Part shown: positions 42,373-52,188 of the stretch, in pieces | Layout: each line of letters opens with the position of its first letter | How positions within the stretch are numbered: the first letter of the stretch is position 1 | Assembly: GCF_000347635.1 (NCBI RefSeq) | Contig: NC_020514.1 | Location: 5,146,001-5,210,000, forward strand | From: Paraglaciecola psychrophila 170 | GTDB lineage: Bacteria; Pseudomonadota; Gammaproteobacteria; Enterobacterales; Alteromonadaceae | Direction: 5' to 3' | Length of the DNA stretch: 64,000 nt | Translations under genes and position numbers: made by a program | The notes under the pieces: generated by a model | Told to the model about the DNA's origin: nothing | Databases searched by the model: none | The model's input: the letters and a program-made list of their open reading frames with translations, nothing else

Positions 42373-42613
42373 CTCTACTATTATATGGCGTTACCAAACA
42401 ATAATGTCGATGGTTAACTCATTTTTGAGTTGTTTGGCCTCATTTCCATTTCCCTTTTGTCTAGATTCTAGATAAATGTGTGCTACTTATTTCTGATGTG
42501 GCTTAATAGGTCACATCTCATGTTAGGTGAAAAATAGCTTTATAGACCCTTTAACAATGAGGCGCGGCCATCTCATTATTGCTAAAATCGCTGCTTTGGT
42601 GCCTTAAGTAAGT

Positions 42614-43571
42614 TCAAGAACACAAAGTATTAAAGTATAAGTCCAACAAAGCTTGGCTATCTACATCAACACATATTTGTTGTGTGGGTTGCTGCTGCCA
42701 GCCATCTATGGGAAAGGCTTTTTTCGGTTGTTTTACACAAGGCCATGCCAATGGCTGGGCCTTCACAGACTACCCGTATTGGCCCCCGCTTTACTTTGAA
42801 TAATTCCGGAGCTAGTAAATAGGCTACCGCCGATGAGTCGTGTACATAAAATCCATCTAATCCAGCGCTTTGTTTATGAAAGTCGCTGTAAAAGCGACTG
42901 ATTTGATAGATAAATTCACCGTACTTAGCGGACTGTTCTCTGAGAGTTTGTATGTAGGCATTACTCATAATGCTTTGTTGGGTGACATCTAGCCCTACTA
43001 CTGTGACTGACCATTTTTGAGTAAATACAATGTCGGCCGCATGAGGGTCACCTATGATATTGGCTTCTGCATAGGGGCTAACGTTACCTGTGTGGCCGTT
43101 ATGGTCAAAGGCGCCCCCCATCACGATTACTTCTTTTACTAAGTTTGCTATGTCGGGTGCTTTTTGTATGGCTAAGGCTAGATTAGTTAAGCGCCCTACT
43201 GCCACAAGTGTGACTTCGTTTGGGTTGTTACGCACCGTTTCGATTATAAAGTCGCAGGCTGAGCGGGAGTCGGCTTTTAAAGGTTGTGTATCGGGTAAGT
43301 CGATATCCCCTAGCCCGTTCTGGCCATGTACAAAAGTGGTTGGTTCACCAGCAGGAACGACTAATGGGGTGTCAGCTCCTACACAAACAGTTGTGGCAAT
43401 TGCAAAGCGCTGTTTTAGATACAAAGCGTTGCGGGTGGCGTTTTCAATGCTTGCGTTGCCAAACACTGTAGTGATCCCTAATAGGTCTATTTTACCACTA
43501 GCATGGGCAAATAGTATGGCCATGGCGTCGTCGATACCCGGGTCAGTATCAAAAATGACTTTGTTTTTCAT
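42614..43571 (-). pseudogene. Inosine/uridine-preferring nucleoside hydrolase, C-terminal frameshift
   Basis: A nucleoside hydrolase of about 318 residues once corrected, splitting ribonucleosides into base and ribose. The calcium/ribose motif is VIFDTDPGIDDAMAILFA, followed by VIVMGGAFDHNGHTGNVSPY and AEANIIGDPHAADIVF, with the base-site His in FYVHDSSAVAYLL. The raw frame ends at 42666 with the unlike tail SLSHRWLAAATHTTNMC. One base fewer in the six-T run at 42719-42724 gives KAFPIDGWQQQPTQQICVDV and a stop at 42614. The active site is untouched. It is the last gene of a nucleobase operon, 19 bases after the MFS gene. Confidence 0.85.
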
Positions 43572-43590
43572 AAGGTTTGTCCCTGTACTT

Positions 43591-44778
43591 TTATTGTTGA
43601 ACGGCTTTTTGTTCTAGCAGTAAACATGTGGATATTAAGATTGCCACTAGTACAAACCCAATCACTGTCATCAACATGGCACTACTCACACCAAAGTTTG
43701 CTACGACTAAGGCCGAGAGTGCGGGTGCCACTGTGCTACCCACAGTAGCTGAACACAGTAAAAAAGTGACTAATATGGGTGGGGCGTTTTTTATTTGCTG
43801 AGAGCCTACGGATATACCTAATTTAAAGATACAGGAGGTCATAAACCCTAAGCCTAAGGTAATAGTTAAAAACCAATTTGGATCTTCAGTGGCATACAAC
43901 ATGCTAGCTAATATAATTGCGACCGCTATTACAGTAAGCAATAAAGGTCGAGTCGGCACTTTTATGACCAATAGGGTAACAATAAGCAAGCCAAATATAG
44001 ATGGACCCCAGTAGTTACCAACGGCGCCAGCGGCTTGGTTGGCATCTAGGCCAAGTGCTTGCTGTAAATAGCTTGGTGCCCAGATTAAAAATGTGGTTTG
44101 TGTGGTTAAGTAGCAACATAAGGCCAAGGCAACAATAAAGACTCTTGGGGTCCATATGTCGGCTTTAGGTGCCGATCCGTTTGACTGAGTTTCTTGTTTG
44201 TTGGCTGTGCTTTGATCTGGAAATTTTAAGGTGAAGCAAGCTAATAATATGAGTATTGCCAGTACCCCAACTGCTGCGTAGCTCAATGTCCACAGTTGGT
44301 TTGCTGACAGCAGCACGACCGCTAAAGATGGAAACACAAAGCCCGCTAAACTGAAGGAGCAATCTGTAGCTAAGAATGCAGAAGCTCTTTTTTGTTCGTT
44401 GTATAAATTAGCAATTAATACCGCACCGCCGGCTAAGCCTACACCGCAACATATGCCCAGTGTAAATAAGTAAAATGATACCACCCATTGTAAGCGACTA
44501 TCTATTGTCACCATTAATATAAGTAACCCAATAAAAGCGAGATAATTCACCTGAAAAATACGCTTTGTAGGAAAACGTCCATACACCAACATGGCTATAA
44601 ATGTCCCGGCAAAGGTGCCGCCTGTTAGCAATGAAAACATTGAGGCTGCATGGGTAATGCTGACTTCAAGGTAATCAGCTAGAGGAGAAATTAATACGCC
44701 TATTTGCGTTAAAAGGCCAGACATTACCATGTAGGTCATAAAAGCCACTATAGTTAATAACGCTTTGTTCATCTCCAT
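43591..44778 (-). CDS. MFS transporter of the nucleoside cluster
   Basis: A 395-residue inner-membrane transporter with 12 predicted helices in two halves. The first half opens NKALLTIVAFMTYMVMSGLL, and the loop after helix 2 reads MLVYGRFPTKRIFQ, a variant of the MFS loop motif. I start at ATG 44778 (MEMNKALL), after the stop of the amidohydrolase gene (44807); an ATG at 44838 would overlap it. It resembles the TsgA/YitZ-like MFS group. Being cotranscribed with a nucleoside hydrolase suggests nucleoside or base transport; substrate is inferred. Confidence 0.85.
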   Translation of the reverse strand: MEMNKALLTIVAFMTYMVMSGLLTQIGVLISPLADYLEVSITHAASMFSLLTGGTFAGTFIAMLVYGRFPTKRIFQVNYLAFIGLLILMVTIDSRLQWVVSFYLFTLGICCGVGLAGGAVLIANLYNEQKRASAFLATDCSFSLAGFVFPSLAVVLLSANQLWTLSYAAVGVLAILILLACFTLKFPDQSTANKQETQSNGSAPKADIWTPRVFIVALALCCYLTTQTTFLIWAPSYLQQALGLDANQAAGAVGNYWGPSIFGLLIVTLLVIKVPTRPLLLTVIAVAIILASMLYATEDPNWFLTITLGLGFMTSCIFKLGISVGSQQIKNAPPILVTFLLCSATVGSTVAPALSALVVANFGVSSAMLMTVIGFVLVAILISTCLLLEQKAVQQ

Positions 44779-44806
44779 TTTGTTTCCTACTATTTTTGTT
44801 GTTTTG

Positions 44807-46180
44807 TTATGGTTGATAGAGTGCGTTTTTACCACCACCAGTGCTGTCTAACCAAGCTTGGCGACGGGAAAATAAGGCTGGTGCGGCTTGATTAACCTGT
44901 TCGATAAGGTGCTGTATATCATGTTCTAGTAATCGGCCGTTATCTACCAATACTTTTCCTGCGACCATAGTCATATCTACATCTTGTCCCTGTACCGCAT
45001 GGACCAAGTTGTAATGAATATTCATCAATGGGCCTGAATCGATAAGCGGAGTCATGCGAGGAGTGTCACACCTGATGGCAATCATGTCTGCGGATTTCCC
45101 CACTTCAAGTGAGCCTGTTACATGGTCGAGCCCTAGCGCCTTTGCACCACCAATTGTAGCCATACGGCATATATCCCAAGCATCAAGGGCGGCAGCATCT
45201 AAACTAGAAAATTTGGCGAGTAATGACGATACTTTCATTTCTTCAAACATGTCTAGATTGTTGTTTTCTTTTTCGCCGTCTGTCCCTAGCCCCACGTTTA
45301 CGCCTGCCTTCAACATGGCAACCACAGGTGCGGCACCCGAGGCAAGTTTCATATTACTGATAGGGTTATGGGCAACACCAATATTGCCCTGTGCCATAAG
45401 GGCTATTTCATTGTCATCAGTCCACACACAATGAGCTAAGAGTGTTTTAGGGGCTTTGAGTAAGCCAAATTTTTCGAGGGCTTGAATAGGTCTGGTTTTG
45501 TAGCGTTCAAGGGTTTGTTCTACATCAAATTGACTTTCGTTGCTATGGGTGTGAAAGCCAACTTGGTAGTCTTGGCATAGGTCAGCTATACGTTTCAATG
45601 CTGGTGGTACGGCATAAAACAAATGCTCAAGGCCCACCCATACTTGTATTCGCCCATCCGCTTCTTGATGCCATTGATTAATCAAAGCTTCGTTACTGTC
45701 TAAGGTTTCAAAGTAGTCATGCTCAGGATGTTCGGCTACATAGGGTACTAAGCATGCTCTAATACCAAGCTGTTTGGCCGCCTCGGCACTGCCTTCCATA
45801 TAACGCCACATATCCACTATACAAGTGGTACCTGATAGCAGGGCTTCGGCATAACATAACCATGACGATAAACTGGCATCTTTGGGAGTTAATACCCTAT
45901 GCATGGGATCAATATATTGTTGCAACCAATCCCATACTGGTAAGCCTTCAGCCGTGCCGCGCAACATGCCCGAGTGGCAATGTGTATTGATTAAACCCGG
46001 CATTAATATGCGATTAGCATAGGTTTTAACGGTGACATTGGGATGTTGGGGGAGTAGCTCACTCGCTTTACCTAGTTGTTTGATTTTACCTTGCTCTACA
46101 AGTACCGCACCTTGTTTGATTATGGTGTTGTTACTGTCCATGGTGACTAGGTAGTCTGCTTGGTAAAGTGTTGTTGTCAT
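44807..46180 (-). CDS. Amidohydrolase of the TRZ/ATZ deaminase family
   Basis: A 457-residue metal-dependent hydrolase. The metal motif is LINTHCHSGMLRG, with further ligands in VGFHTHSNESQFD, LLAHCVWTDDNE and GLGTDGEKENNN. The family includes 5-methylthioadenosine/SAH, guanine, 8-oxoguanine and isoxanthopterin deaminases and triazine hydrolases. The neighbours (NCS2 nucleobase permease, nucleoside hydrolase) point to a purine or pterin ring as substrate. The exact one is not readable. It starts 6 bases after the permease stop, so it is tightly cotranscribed. Confidence 0.87.
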   Translation of the reverse strand: MTTTLYQADYLVTMDSNNTIIKQGAVLVEQGKIKQLGKASELLPQHPNVTVKTYANRILMPGLINTHCHSGMLRGTAEGLPVWDWLQQYIDPMHRVLTPKDASLSSWLCYAEALLSGTTCIVDMWRYMEGSAEAAKQLGIRACLVPYVAEHPEHDYFETLDSNEALINQWHQEADGRIQVWVGLEHLFYAVPPALKRIADLCQDYQVGFHTHSNESQFDVEQTLERYKTRPIQALEKFGLLKAPKTLLAHCVWTDDNEIALMAQGNIGVAHNPISNMKLASGAAPVVAMLKAGVNVGLGTDGEKENNNLDMFEEMKVSSLLAKFSSLDAAALDAWDICRMATIGGAKALGLDHVTGSLEVGKSADMIAIRCDTPRMTPLIDSGPLMNIHYNLVHAVQGQDVDMTMVAGKVLVDNGRLLEHDIQHLIEQVNQAAPALFSRRQAWLDSTGGGKNALYQP

Positions 46181-46186
46181 GAGGTA

Positions 46187-47554
46187 TTAACCTTTTTTCG
46201 TTTGTTCAGGTGAGGGGCTAAAAATGGCATTAAGCAGAATAGCGGTACATACGCTTAAGATAATGCCACTGTCGGTAAAGATGTGGCTCCATAGTGGTAA
46301 ATATTGAAAGTAGTCTGGGGCTATCATAGGGATTAAACCAATGCCTAAGCTTGCGGATACCACCAATAAATTAGAACGGGACTCAGTAAAGTCTACCTCA
46401 CTTAAAATGCGCACCCCCATCAAGGCAACGGTTCCAAACATCACCATGGCCGCAGCGCCTAAGGCATATTGCGGTATTGAAGCAATAATAAATGCCATTT
46501 TAGGAAGGCAACCTAAGGCAATTAAAATAAAGGCTCCGGCGGCGGCCACGTAGCGGCTTTTGACTCCACTTATGGTGACTAAACCTATGTTCTGGGAAAA
46601 AGAGGTGTAAGGAAAAGCGTTAAATAAACCACCTAATAAGGTCCCTAGTCCGTCGGAGCGTAAGCCTCTTACTAGTTGTTTTTGGTCTACTTCTTTATCT
46701 ACTAATTTACCTAAAGCTAAAAACATCCCTGTGGATTCAACCATAGTTACCAACATCACTAGGGACATGGAGCAAATGGCTAAAAAATCGAAGGTGGGCA
46801 TTCCTAAACTTAAGGGTTTGATGAGGGCAACCCAAGGTTCGTCATTTAAGCCTTTAAGTGAAATATCCCCTAGTAACCAAGCAGCAATAAACCCAGCTAG
46901 CATGGCTATCAGCACTGATACATTACTCAAAAATCCTTTAGCAAAACGGGTGATAAGTAGGATTAAGATAAGCTGGAGTAGGCTAACCAGTAAATAAATA
47001 GGTTTACCAAAATCAGGGTTAGTTGAACCATCGACAAGAGTAGGGCTACCACCTGCAGACCATTCAATGCCTACTTTCATTAAACTAATGCCAATAACCA
47101 GCAATACCGAACCTGTTACCACAGGTGGGAAAAACCGCATTAAACGGCCCATTATTGGCGCAAAGAGTATGCCGAATATACCTGAAACAATAATCGCTCC
47201 ATAAATCCCTGGTAAGCCTAGTTCCGGGTTAACACCAATGGCAATCATCGGGGCGATTGAAGTAAAGGTTACGCCCATCATTATGGGTAGCTTAATGCCA
47301 AAATAACGGTTGCCAAAACACTGTACTAAGGTAGCCAATCCCGCTGCAAATAAATCGGCATTGATGATTAAAGACAAGGTTTCTTTAGGCAGCTGCAGAG
47401 CCGCACCTAAGATTAAGGGCACTATTATGCAGGCCGAGTACATCACTAGTACATGTTGTAAACCAAGCAACACAGTAGGTGCAAGTGGTAAACGTTGATC
47501 TACAGGGTGAATGCCGCTGCTTTTTGTCTCTGAAGGTGTGTCAGTAAGAGGCAT
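46187..47554 (-). CDS. NCS2 family nucleobase permease (xanthine/uracil type)
   Basis: A 455-residue permease with 14 predicted helices. The opening LGLQHVLVMYSACIIVPLIL and the central signature NAFPYTSFSQNIGLVTISGV are characteristic of the NCS2 (nucleobase:cation symporter 2) family, the latter close to the xanthine/uric acid subgroup. The motif GTLLGGLFNAFPYTSFSQN carries the substrate-site polar residues. It is the first gene of the operon and divergent from the LysR gene. Purine uptake is a well-supported family-level call; the specific base is not. Confidence 0.9.
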   Translation of the reverse strand: MPLTDTPSETKSSGIHPVDQRLPLAPTVLLGLQHVLVMYSACIIVPLILGAALQLPKETLSLIINADLFAAGLATLVQCFGNRYFGIKLPIMMGVTFTSIAPMIAIGVNPELGLPGIYGAIIVSGIFGILFAPIMGRLMRFFPPVVTGSVLLVIGISLMKVGIEWSAGGSPTLVDGSTNPDFGKPIYLLVSLLQLILILLITRFAKGFLSNVSVLIAMLAGFIAAWLLGDISLKGLNDEPWVALIKPLSLGMPTFDFLAICSMSLVMLVTMVESTGMFLALGKLVDKEVDQKQLVRGLRSDGLGTLLGGLFNAFPYTSFSQNIGLVTISGVKSRYVAAAGAFILIALGCLPKMAFIIASIPQYALGAAAMVMFGTVALMGVRILSEVDFTESRSNLLVVSASLGIGLIPMIAPDYFQYLPLWSHIFTDSGIILSVCTAILLNAIFSPSPEQTKKG

Positions 47555-47623
47555 AACTTTTCACTTAACAAGCAAGGCGATAAGACTAATTTACTCTGCT
47601 GGTTTTAATGTGCAAAATGGGAA

Positions 47624-47642
47624 CTATTAAAATTTTTAATAG
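47624..47642. promoter_or_regulatory. Inverted repeat with LysR-type T-N11-A pattern
   Basis: CTATTAAAA (47624-47632), a central T, and TTTTAATAG (47634-47642) form a perfect 19-bp palindrome. It is 69 bases upstream of the permease start and 13 bases upstream of the lysR ATG. Size, symmetry and position fit a LysR-type operator controlling the divergent pair and its own gene. Binding is inferred. Confidence 0.6.
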
Positions 47643-47655
47643 AACTTAGCTATTT

Positions 47656-48540
47656 ATGCATTTATCTCTAGAACAATTAACTGCCTTTTGTGCCGTGGCA
47701 AGTGAGAAGTCATTTTCAGCTGCAGCTCGTAAGCTGGGTAAGTCACAATCTGCATTGAGTATTGCAGTGGCAAATTTGGAGATTGATTTTGGGGTGAGCT
47801 TGTTTGATCGTAGCGGGCGTTATCCAATTTTAACTGCGCATGGGCAGTCTTTACTTAGGGATGCAGAAGCTATATTACATCAGTGTTCGTCGATGGAGAA
47901 TCGTGCCAACAGTTTGGCTGCAGAGCTAGAAAGCCAAGTGACTATTGCCATTGACGAAACTATCCCTTTTCAAATATTGAATCATAACCTTGCTGGCTTC
48001 GCGGAATATTTCCCTCCTGTGGATTTAAATATATTGCACCCGTCTTCTCAGTATATTCAGCAGTTGATCGAACAAGGCGACGCATCTTTAGGAATAATGT
48101 GTGCCGGTGCCCACTATCCTAAAAACATACATTTTAAAAGGCTTGGTAATATAGCATTCGCCAATGTAGTGCACCGAGACCATCCTTTAGCTAATTTACC
48201 TCAAGTTAATTTCGAGCAGTTAAATCAGCATAGACAGCTCGTTTATTTGCCCTTACTGGATAAATTGCCTACTAGTGAATACTTGAGCGGCACCAACCAA
48301 TGGCGAATGGCCAGTTATCTGACATTGATGAATACCCTATGTGCAGGAATGGGATGGGCTACCGTACCAAAGCAACTGGTTTTGGACTTGCAGTTGCAAG
48401 AGCAGTTATGCGAATTACAATTAACGTCATATCCTCATACCGAATGGGAGGTGGGTGTGGATTTAATTTGGTCTTCTAGCGAGCGATTGGGTAAGGCAGG
48501 AAGCTGGCTTAGAGATGCTTTTGGTTTGACGCCGATTTAA
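47656..48540 (+). CDS. LysR family regulator of the nucleobase cluster
   Basis: A 294-residue LysR-type regulator. The winged helix-turn-helix is in LEQLTAFCAVASEKSFSAAA, RKLGKSQSALSIAVANLEID and FGVSLFDRSGRYPILTAHGQ. The remaining about 200 residues form the periplasmic-binding-like effector domain. It is divergent from the NCS2 operon with a 101-base gap containing a palindrome, the usual LysR arrangement, so it very probably controls permease, deaminase, MFS and hydrolase genes in response to a purine-related effector. Confidence 0.92.
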   Translation: MHLSLEQLTAFCAVASEKSFSAAARKLGKSQSALSIAVANLEIDFGVSLFDRSGRYPILTAHGQSLLRDAEAILHQCSSMENRANSLAAELESQVTIAIDETIPFQILNHNLAGFAEYFPPVDLNILHPSSQYIQQLIEQGDASLGIMCAGAHYPKNIHFKRLGNIAFANVVHRDHPLANLPQVNFEQLNQHRQLVYLPLLDKLPTSEYLSGTNQWRMASYLTLMNTLCAGMGWATVPKQLVLDLQLQEQLCELQLTSYPHTEWEVGVDLIWSSSERLGKAGSWLRDAFGLTPI

Positions 48541-48632
48541 GGATATTTTGAGAAATACCCTTTGCTTAATAACTATTAGTGTTTTAACTAATGGCTCTGG
48601 ATGTATATATCAACATTCTATAACACCAAGCA

Positions 48633-51068
48633 TTATATCTGTTGCAAACGTTGCGCTATCTCAGGCTCAATAAGGTTAATGACATCTATTTTTAAAGCCT
48701 CGCTGAGCTCTGAATGGCGCAATTGGCCATCTTCATCTGCTTCAATTAAGGCATTTTCTTTTAATGCTTGGATAAATGTAGCCAAAACCTTCTTATCAAA
48801 AAATTCTGGTGAGTTGATGCCATGCAGCGCGGCTAATCTCTCAGCAAATTGAGCGCTTTTCTTTTCCAGTACCGCGCGACTGACTCTTTCTTGTTTTGAT
48901 AATAACGTTAACACTACCGCATAGCGGTGTAAGGTTTCTTGAATGCTGCGGTTGAGCAACCAAGCTGAGTAGAATTCTTTACTATTGGCTGCGGGTGTCT
49001 TAATTTTGTTTTCATTGGTCTCGAGCAAACCCATTGCCAACATCTTAGTAAGCAGTGATTCAGTGTAAGATGCTGCTTGTTCTGTACTCATATACATAAA
49101 CAACTCACGTTTGAGTAAGGGGTAGAGCTTAGCTACCAACAGCAATATTTGTTGCTTGGATACACTTTTATTGGCAAACACGATGGCCGCAATCAGGCCG
49201 GGTAAAGCAAATAAGTGAAGAATATTGTTGCGGTAATAGGTTAGCGCCACAGCATTTTTGCTTTTTAGTGAGATTATTTTTCCAAAACTATCTTCGGACA
49301 CGCTAAATTTATTCAGCTTGAGGGTGTTTTCTAATAATTTTTTACCCGTTATTTTTGGCAGGGTGGCAAGTTCACTGTAAGGCGAGTCACGCAATAATTC
49401 TAAAAAGTGGTCAATGGCTTGTTCTAATTCAGACTCAGCCATAGCGTGCTTTTTAGCCGATAACAAACAGATGGCACAAATTGACATACCACTAACGGCT
49501 GCCGTTTGGTTTATTCTGCCCATCACATCTGTAGCAAGTTTATTTACTACTGGGGTTAGCCATTTGGGTTTCTTGTCGCCATTTTTTTCTTGATCCTCTC
49601 TCCAATTAGGCACTTGTAGATCAAGGTAGTTAGTTAAATTTATGGGTTCTCCAAAATTCAGAAAACCGTAACCGTAATTTTTGAGTTTTTTAATGGCTGA
49701 AAATATTTGAAAGAATGATTCTTTTTCCTTGCCTGTTCCGTTTAATTCCTTGAGGTAACTGGACACTTCCATCACATGTTCATACCCAATATAGACTGGA
49801 ACTATACTCACTGGGCGATTAACACCTTTTATTAGCGCCTGTAAAGTCATCGCTAACATACCGGTTTTAGGCGGCAATAAACGTCCGGTTCTGCTGCGCC
49901 CCCCTTCAGGGAAATATTTGACTGAATAACCTTTATTAAATAGCAATTCAAGATATTCACGAAAAACCGCAGTGTAGAGTTTGTTGCCAGCAAAGCTTCG
50001 GCGGAGATAAAAAGCGCCCGCTTTACGTAATATTCCGCCAACAGGACGAAAATTAAGATTAATACCAGCGGCTATGTGTGGGGTGACTAACCCTTCATGG
50101 TAAATAACATAGGTGAGCAATAAGTAATCCATATGGCTACGGTGACAAGGTACATAGATGATTTCGTGGCCATTCTGTGCCAAAGCTCTTACTTTATCGG
50201 CATGTCGAACTTCTATACCGTTATAAATTTTATTCCAAATTTTAGTTAAAATTTTCTCGACCAATCTGATCATGCCTGGGCGGTAATCGGCAGCAATTTC
50301 ATTGACGTATTTTTTTGCTTGTTGTTTGGCTTGTTGGTGACTTAATTTTTTGGTGCGAGCTTCTTCAACAATAGCTTTACGTACCGATTTTGCACCTAGA
50401 ACACTATTATATAGTTGATGGCGCTCAAGGATGTTGGGACCTGTTAATGTTTGATGGCGACGATAAAAATGTGTACCCGCAACACGGATAAGTTTGTGGG
50501 CGATTTCTTCGTCACTACCTTTTAATTCCAGCATTTTCCTTGAAGATACGGCTTTGCTGTAACAGACAAAGTTATCTCTGCCTAAAAACAACACAATAAA
50601 AAATTTACGCAGCCAGCTAGGAGAAACTTGGTTGGCGATGACGTCTGACCAGCCTGAGGTATTTTTATCTGGTGCTCTACCCCAAAGTATAGAAACGGGT
50701 ACTATCTGAATATCGAGGTCTGGATTTTTTCTGTGAAGACTAAATAGTTTAGCCGCATCTTCTTGAATCGAAGTCGCTTTTGTTTTGCGGTTTAATACTG
50801 ATTTTGGTTTCTGTAAAAACAGGCAAGAAGAATGGTGTTGATCCCCAATAGTCAGATTTAGTGTGGGTTTAGGTAAGCCTAATGCCACCGCAGACATCTT
50901 TAGTACTATTTGATCTGTAACCGAACGGGTGCGCAGCAAATAAACAATAGGGCGGGTTTTATCTATGCCTAATTCAGCCTCAAGGTCGCTTGGAGTGCTG
51001 TTCACTTTTACTAACCATTTTACCGGTACCGTCACTATTGCTAACAGCAATTTATGCAGCCACAACAT
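48633..51068 (-). CDS. plsB: Glycerol-3-phosphate 1-O-acyltransferase
   Basis: An 811-residue inner-membrane-associated enzyme making lysophosphatidate from glycerol-3-phosphate and acyl-CoA/ACP. The four acyltransferase blocks are present: VPCHRSHMDYLLLTY (His and Asp catalytic), GAFYLRRSFAGNKLY, YFPEGGRSRTGRLLPPKTGM and VSIVPVYIGYEHV. Length agrees with E. coli PlsB (807). It is divergent from lexA as in E. coli, although the dgkA gene found there is absent. The frame is intact over its whole length. Confidence 0.97.
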   Translation of the reverse strand: MLWLHKLLLAIVTVPVKWLVKVNSTPSDLEAELGIDKTRPIVYLLRTRSVTDQIVLKMSAVALGLPKPTLNLTIGDQHHSSCLFLQKPKSVLNRKTKATSIQEDAAKLFSLHRKNPDLDIQIVPVSILWGRAPDKNTSGWSDVIANQVSPSWLRKFFIVLFLGRDNFVCYSKAVSSRKMLELKGSDEEIAHKLIRVAGTHFYRRHQTLTGPNILERHQLYNSVLGAKSVRKAIVEEARTKKLSHQQAKQQAKKYVNEIAADYRPGMIRLVEKILTKIWNKIYNGIEVRHADKVRALAQNGHEIIYVPCHRSHMDYLLLTYVIYHEGLVTPHIAAGINLNFRPVGGILRKAGAFYLRRSFAGNKLYTAVFREYLELLFNKGYSVKYFPEGGRSRTGRLLPPKTGMLAMTLQALIKGVNRPVSIVPVYIGYEHVMEVSSYLKELNGTGKEKESFFQIFSAIKKLKNYGYGFLNFGEPINLTNYLDLQVPNWREDQEKNGDKKPKWLTPVVNKLATDVMGRINQTAAVSGMSICAICLLSAKKHAMAESELEQAIDHFLELLRDSPYSELATLPKITGKKLLENTLKLNKFSVSEDSFGKIISLKSKNAVALTYYRNNILHLFALPGLIAAIVFANKSVSKQQILLLVAKLYPLLKRELFMYMSTEQAASYTESLLTKMLAMGLLETNENKIKTPAANSKEFYSAWLLNRSIQETLHRYAVVLTLLSKQERVSRAVLEKKSAQFAERLAALHGINSPEFFDKKVLATFIQALKENALIEADEDGQLRHSELSEALKIDVINLIEPEIAQRLQQI

Positions 51069-51199
51069 ACTTTTCGCTCGCAGATATTAAATCTGGCGCA
51101 GGATACCACAGACATTCCTAGCAGTTTAACTTTGATAAAAATGATTATAGTTTGTTTGCCGTTTTATTTTAGACATATCACAGCAAGCATAAAACAAAT

Positions 51200-51227
51200 T
51201 TGAGATTTAAGTATAACTGTATATAAT
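51200..51227 (+). promoter_or_regulatory. Sigma-70-like promoter of lexA
   Basis: TTGAGA (51200-51205), a 16-base spacer and a perfect TATAAT (51222-51227). The -10 box lies inside the first LexA half-site, so repressor binding would block polymerase. Confidence 0.65.
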
Positions 51228-51251
51228 CATACTAACTGTATAAAAAAACAG
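51217..51251 (+). promoter_or_regulatory. Tandem LexA (SOS) boxes
   Basis: The second box, CTGTATAAAAAAACAG (51236-51251), is a perfect CTGT-N8-ACAG site. The first, CTGTATATAATCATAC (51217-51232), keeps only the left half well. Two tandem boxes in front of lexA also occur in E. coli and give autoregulation. The second box ends seven bases before the ATG. Confidence 0.85.
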
Positions 51252-51258
51252 GCTGTTT

Positions 51259-51882
51259 ATGCGTCCACTAACTGCTCGACAAGAAGAAGTACTTCAACTA
51301 ATTAAAAATACAATGTTGAATACCGGTATGCCGCCTACCCGCGCTGAAATTGCCCGGGAATTAGGTTTTAAATCTGCTAATGCAGCGGAAGAACATTTAA
51401 AAGCGCTAGCGCGTAAAGGTGTAATAGAAATTTTACCTGGTACATCTCGTGGTATTAAGTTAAATACACCACTTGAAGACCAACTCGAAGAGTTAGGTTT
51501 GCCTTTGATTGGTCGGGTTGCTGCGGGCGAACCTATTCTGGCTCAAGAGCATATTGAAGGTCATTATCGGGTGGACCCTAGTTTGTTTAAACCCAGTGCT
51601 GACTTTTTGCTCCGAGTAAACGGTATGAGTATGAAAGATATCGGTATCTTGGACGGCGATTTATTAGCAGTACATCGCACTAGTGATGTACACAATGGCC
51701 AAGTGGTAGTCGCAAGAGTCGATGACGAGGTTACTGTAAAGCGACTCGAGAAAAAAGGCAGGCAGGTTTTGCTGCATGCTGAAAACGAAGCGTTTTCTCC
51801 CATTAAGGTTGATTTGGCGACTCAGCCATTTAATATTGAAGGCATTGCAGTGGGGGTTATTCGAAACGCCGACTGGATGTAA
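51259..51882 (+). CDS. lexA: SOS response repressor LexA
   Basis: A 207-residue repressor and S24 self-cleaving protease. The N-terminal winged helix is [20 protein letters not shown] and [20 protein letters not shown]. The autocleavage Ala-Gly is in [10 protein letters not shown], the nucleophile Ser in [15 protein letters not shown], and the general-base Lys in [12 protein letters not shown]. RecA filament triggers cleavage after DNA damage. The gene has tandem SOS boxes and a strong terminator, and is transcribed alone. Confidence 0.97.
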   Translation: MRPLTARQEEVLQLIKNTMLNTGMPPTRAEIARELGFKSANAAEEHLKALARKGVIEILPGTSRGIKLNTPLEDQLEELGLPLIGRVAAGEPILAQEHIEGHYRVDPSLFKPSADFLLRVNGMSMKDIGILDGDLLAVHRTSDVHNGQVVVARVDDEVTVKRLEKKGRQVLLHAENEAFSPIKVDLATQPFNIEGIAVGVIRNADWM

Positions 51883-51892
51883 TTTTTGCGAG

Positions 51893-51920
51893 GCGCATTA
51901 TTCTCTATAATGTGCTTTTT
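51893..51920 (+). terminator. Rho-independent terminator of lexA
   Basis: GCGCATTAT (51893-51901) pairs with ATAATGTGC (51907-51915) with one G-T pair, a 5-base loop and five T (51916-51920). It begins 11 bases after the lexA stop. Confidence 0.85.
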
Positions 51921-52188
51921 CATATTTATCTGTTTTTTCCTCTTAGAATCCCTTTTCCCTCTTTCATTTGCATTTTTTAACAACTTTGTGTTTAAAAAAT
52001 AATCAGTTGGTTGTAACTTAGGCAAAAAAGCTAGACTAGTCGCTATTAAATGAGCGACCCTTAACATCCCAGAAGTAAAAAATAACAATAAATTAACTAA
52101 ATATTAACTAAGATGGCAGTTGTTTCTATTCTGATGTTTATGTTTCAGTGAAAAATAAAAAGTACGTTTGACGTACATGAGGTGCTAT
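51921..52188. other. Spacer and probable promoter region of the cox operon
   Basis: AT-rich, with no frame of interest. It should hold the coxB promoter, but I see no clear -35/-10 pair or regulator site. Confidence 0.4.

Noticed and set aside
42373..42480. Search for a Zur box upstream of the zinc gene pair
   Set aside because: No sequence resembling the GTTATAnTATAAC core was found.
42565..42590. AATGAG...CTCATT hairpin as terminator of the nucleoside hydrolase gene
   Set aside because: Six-bp stem with no T run, and it lies beyond the corrected stop without clear support.
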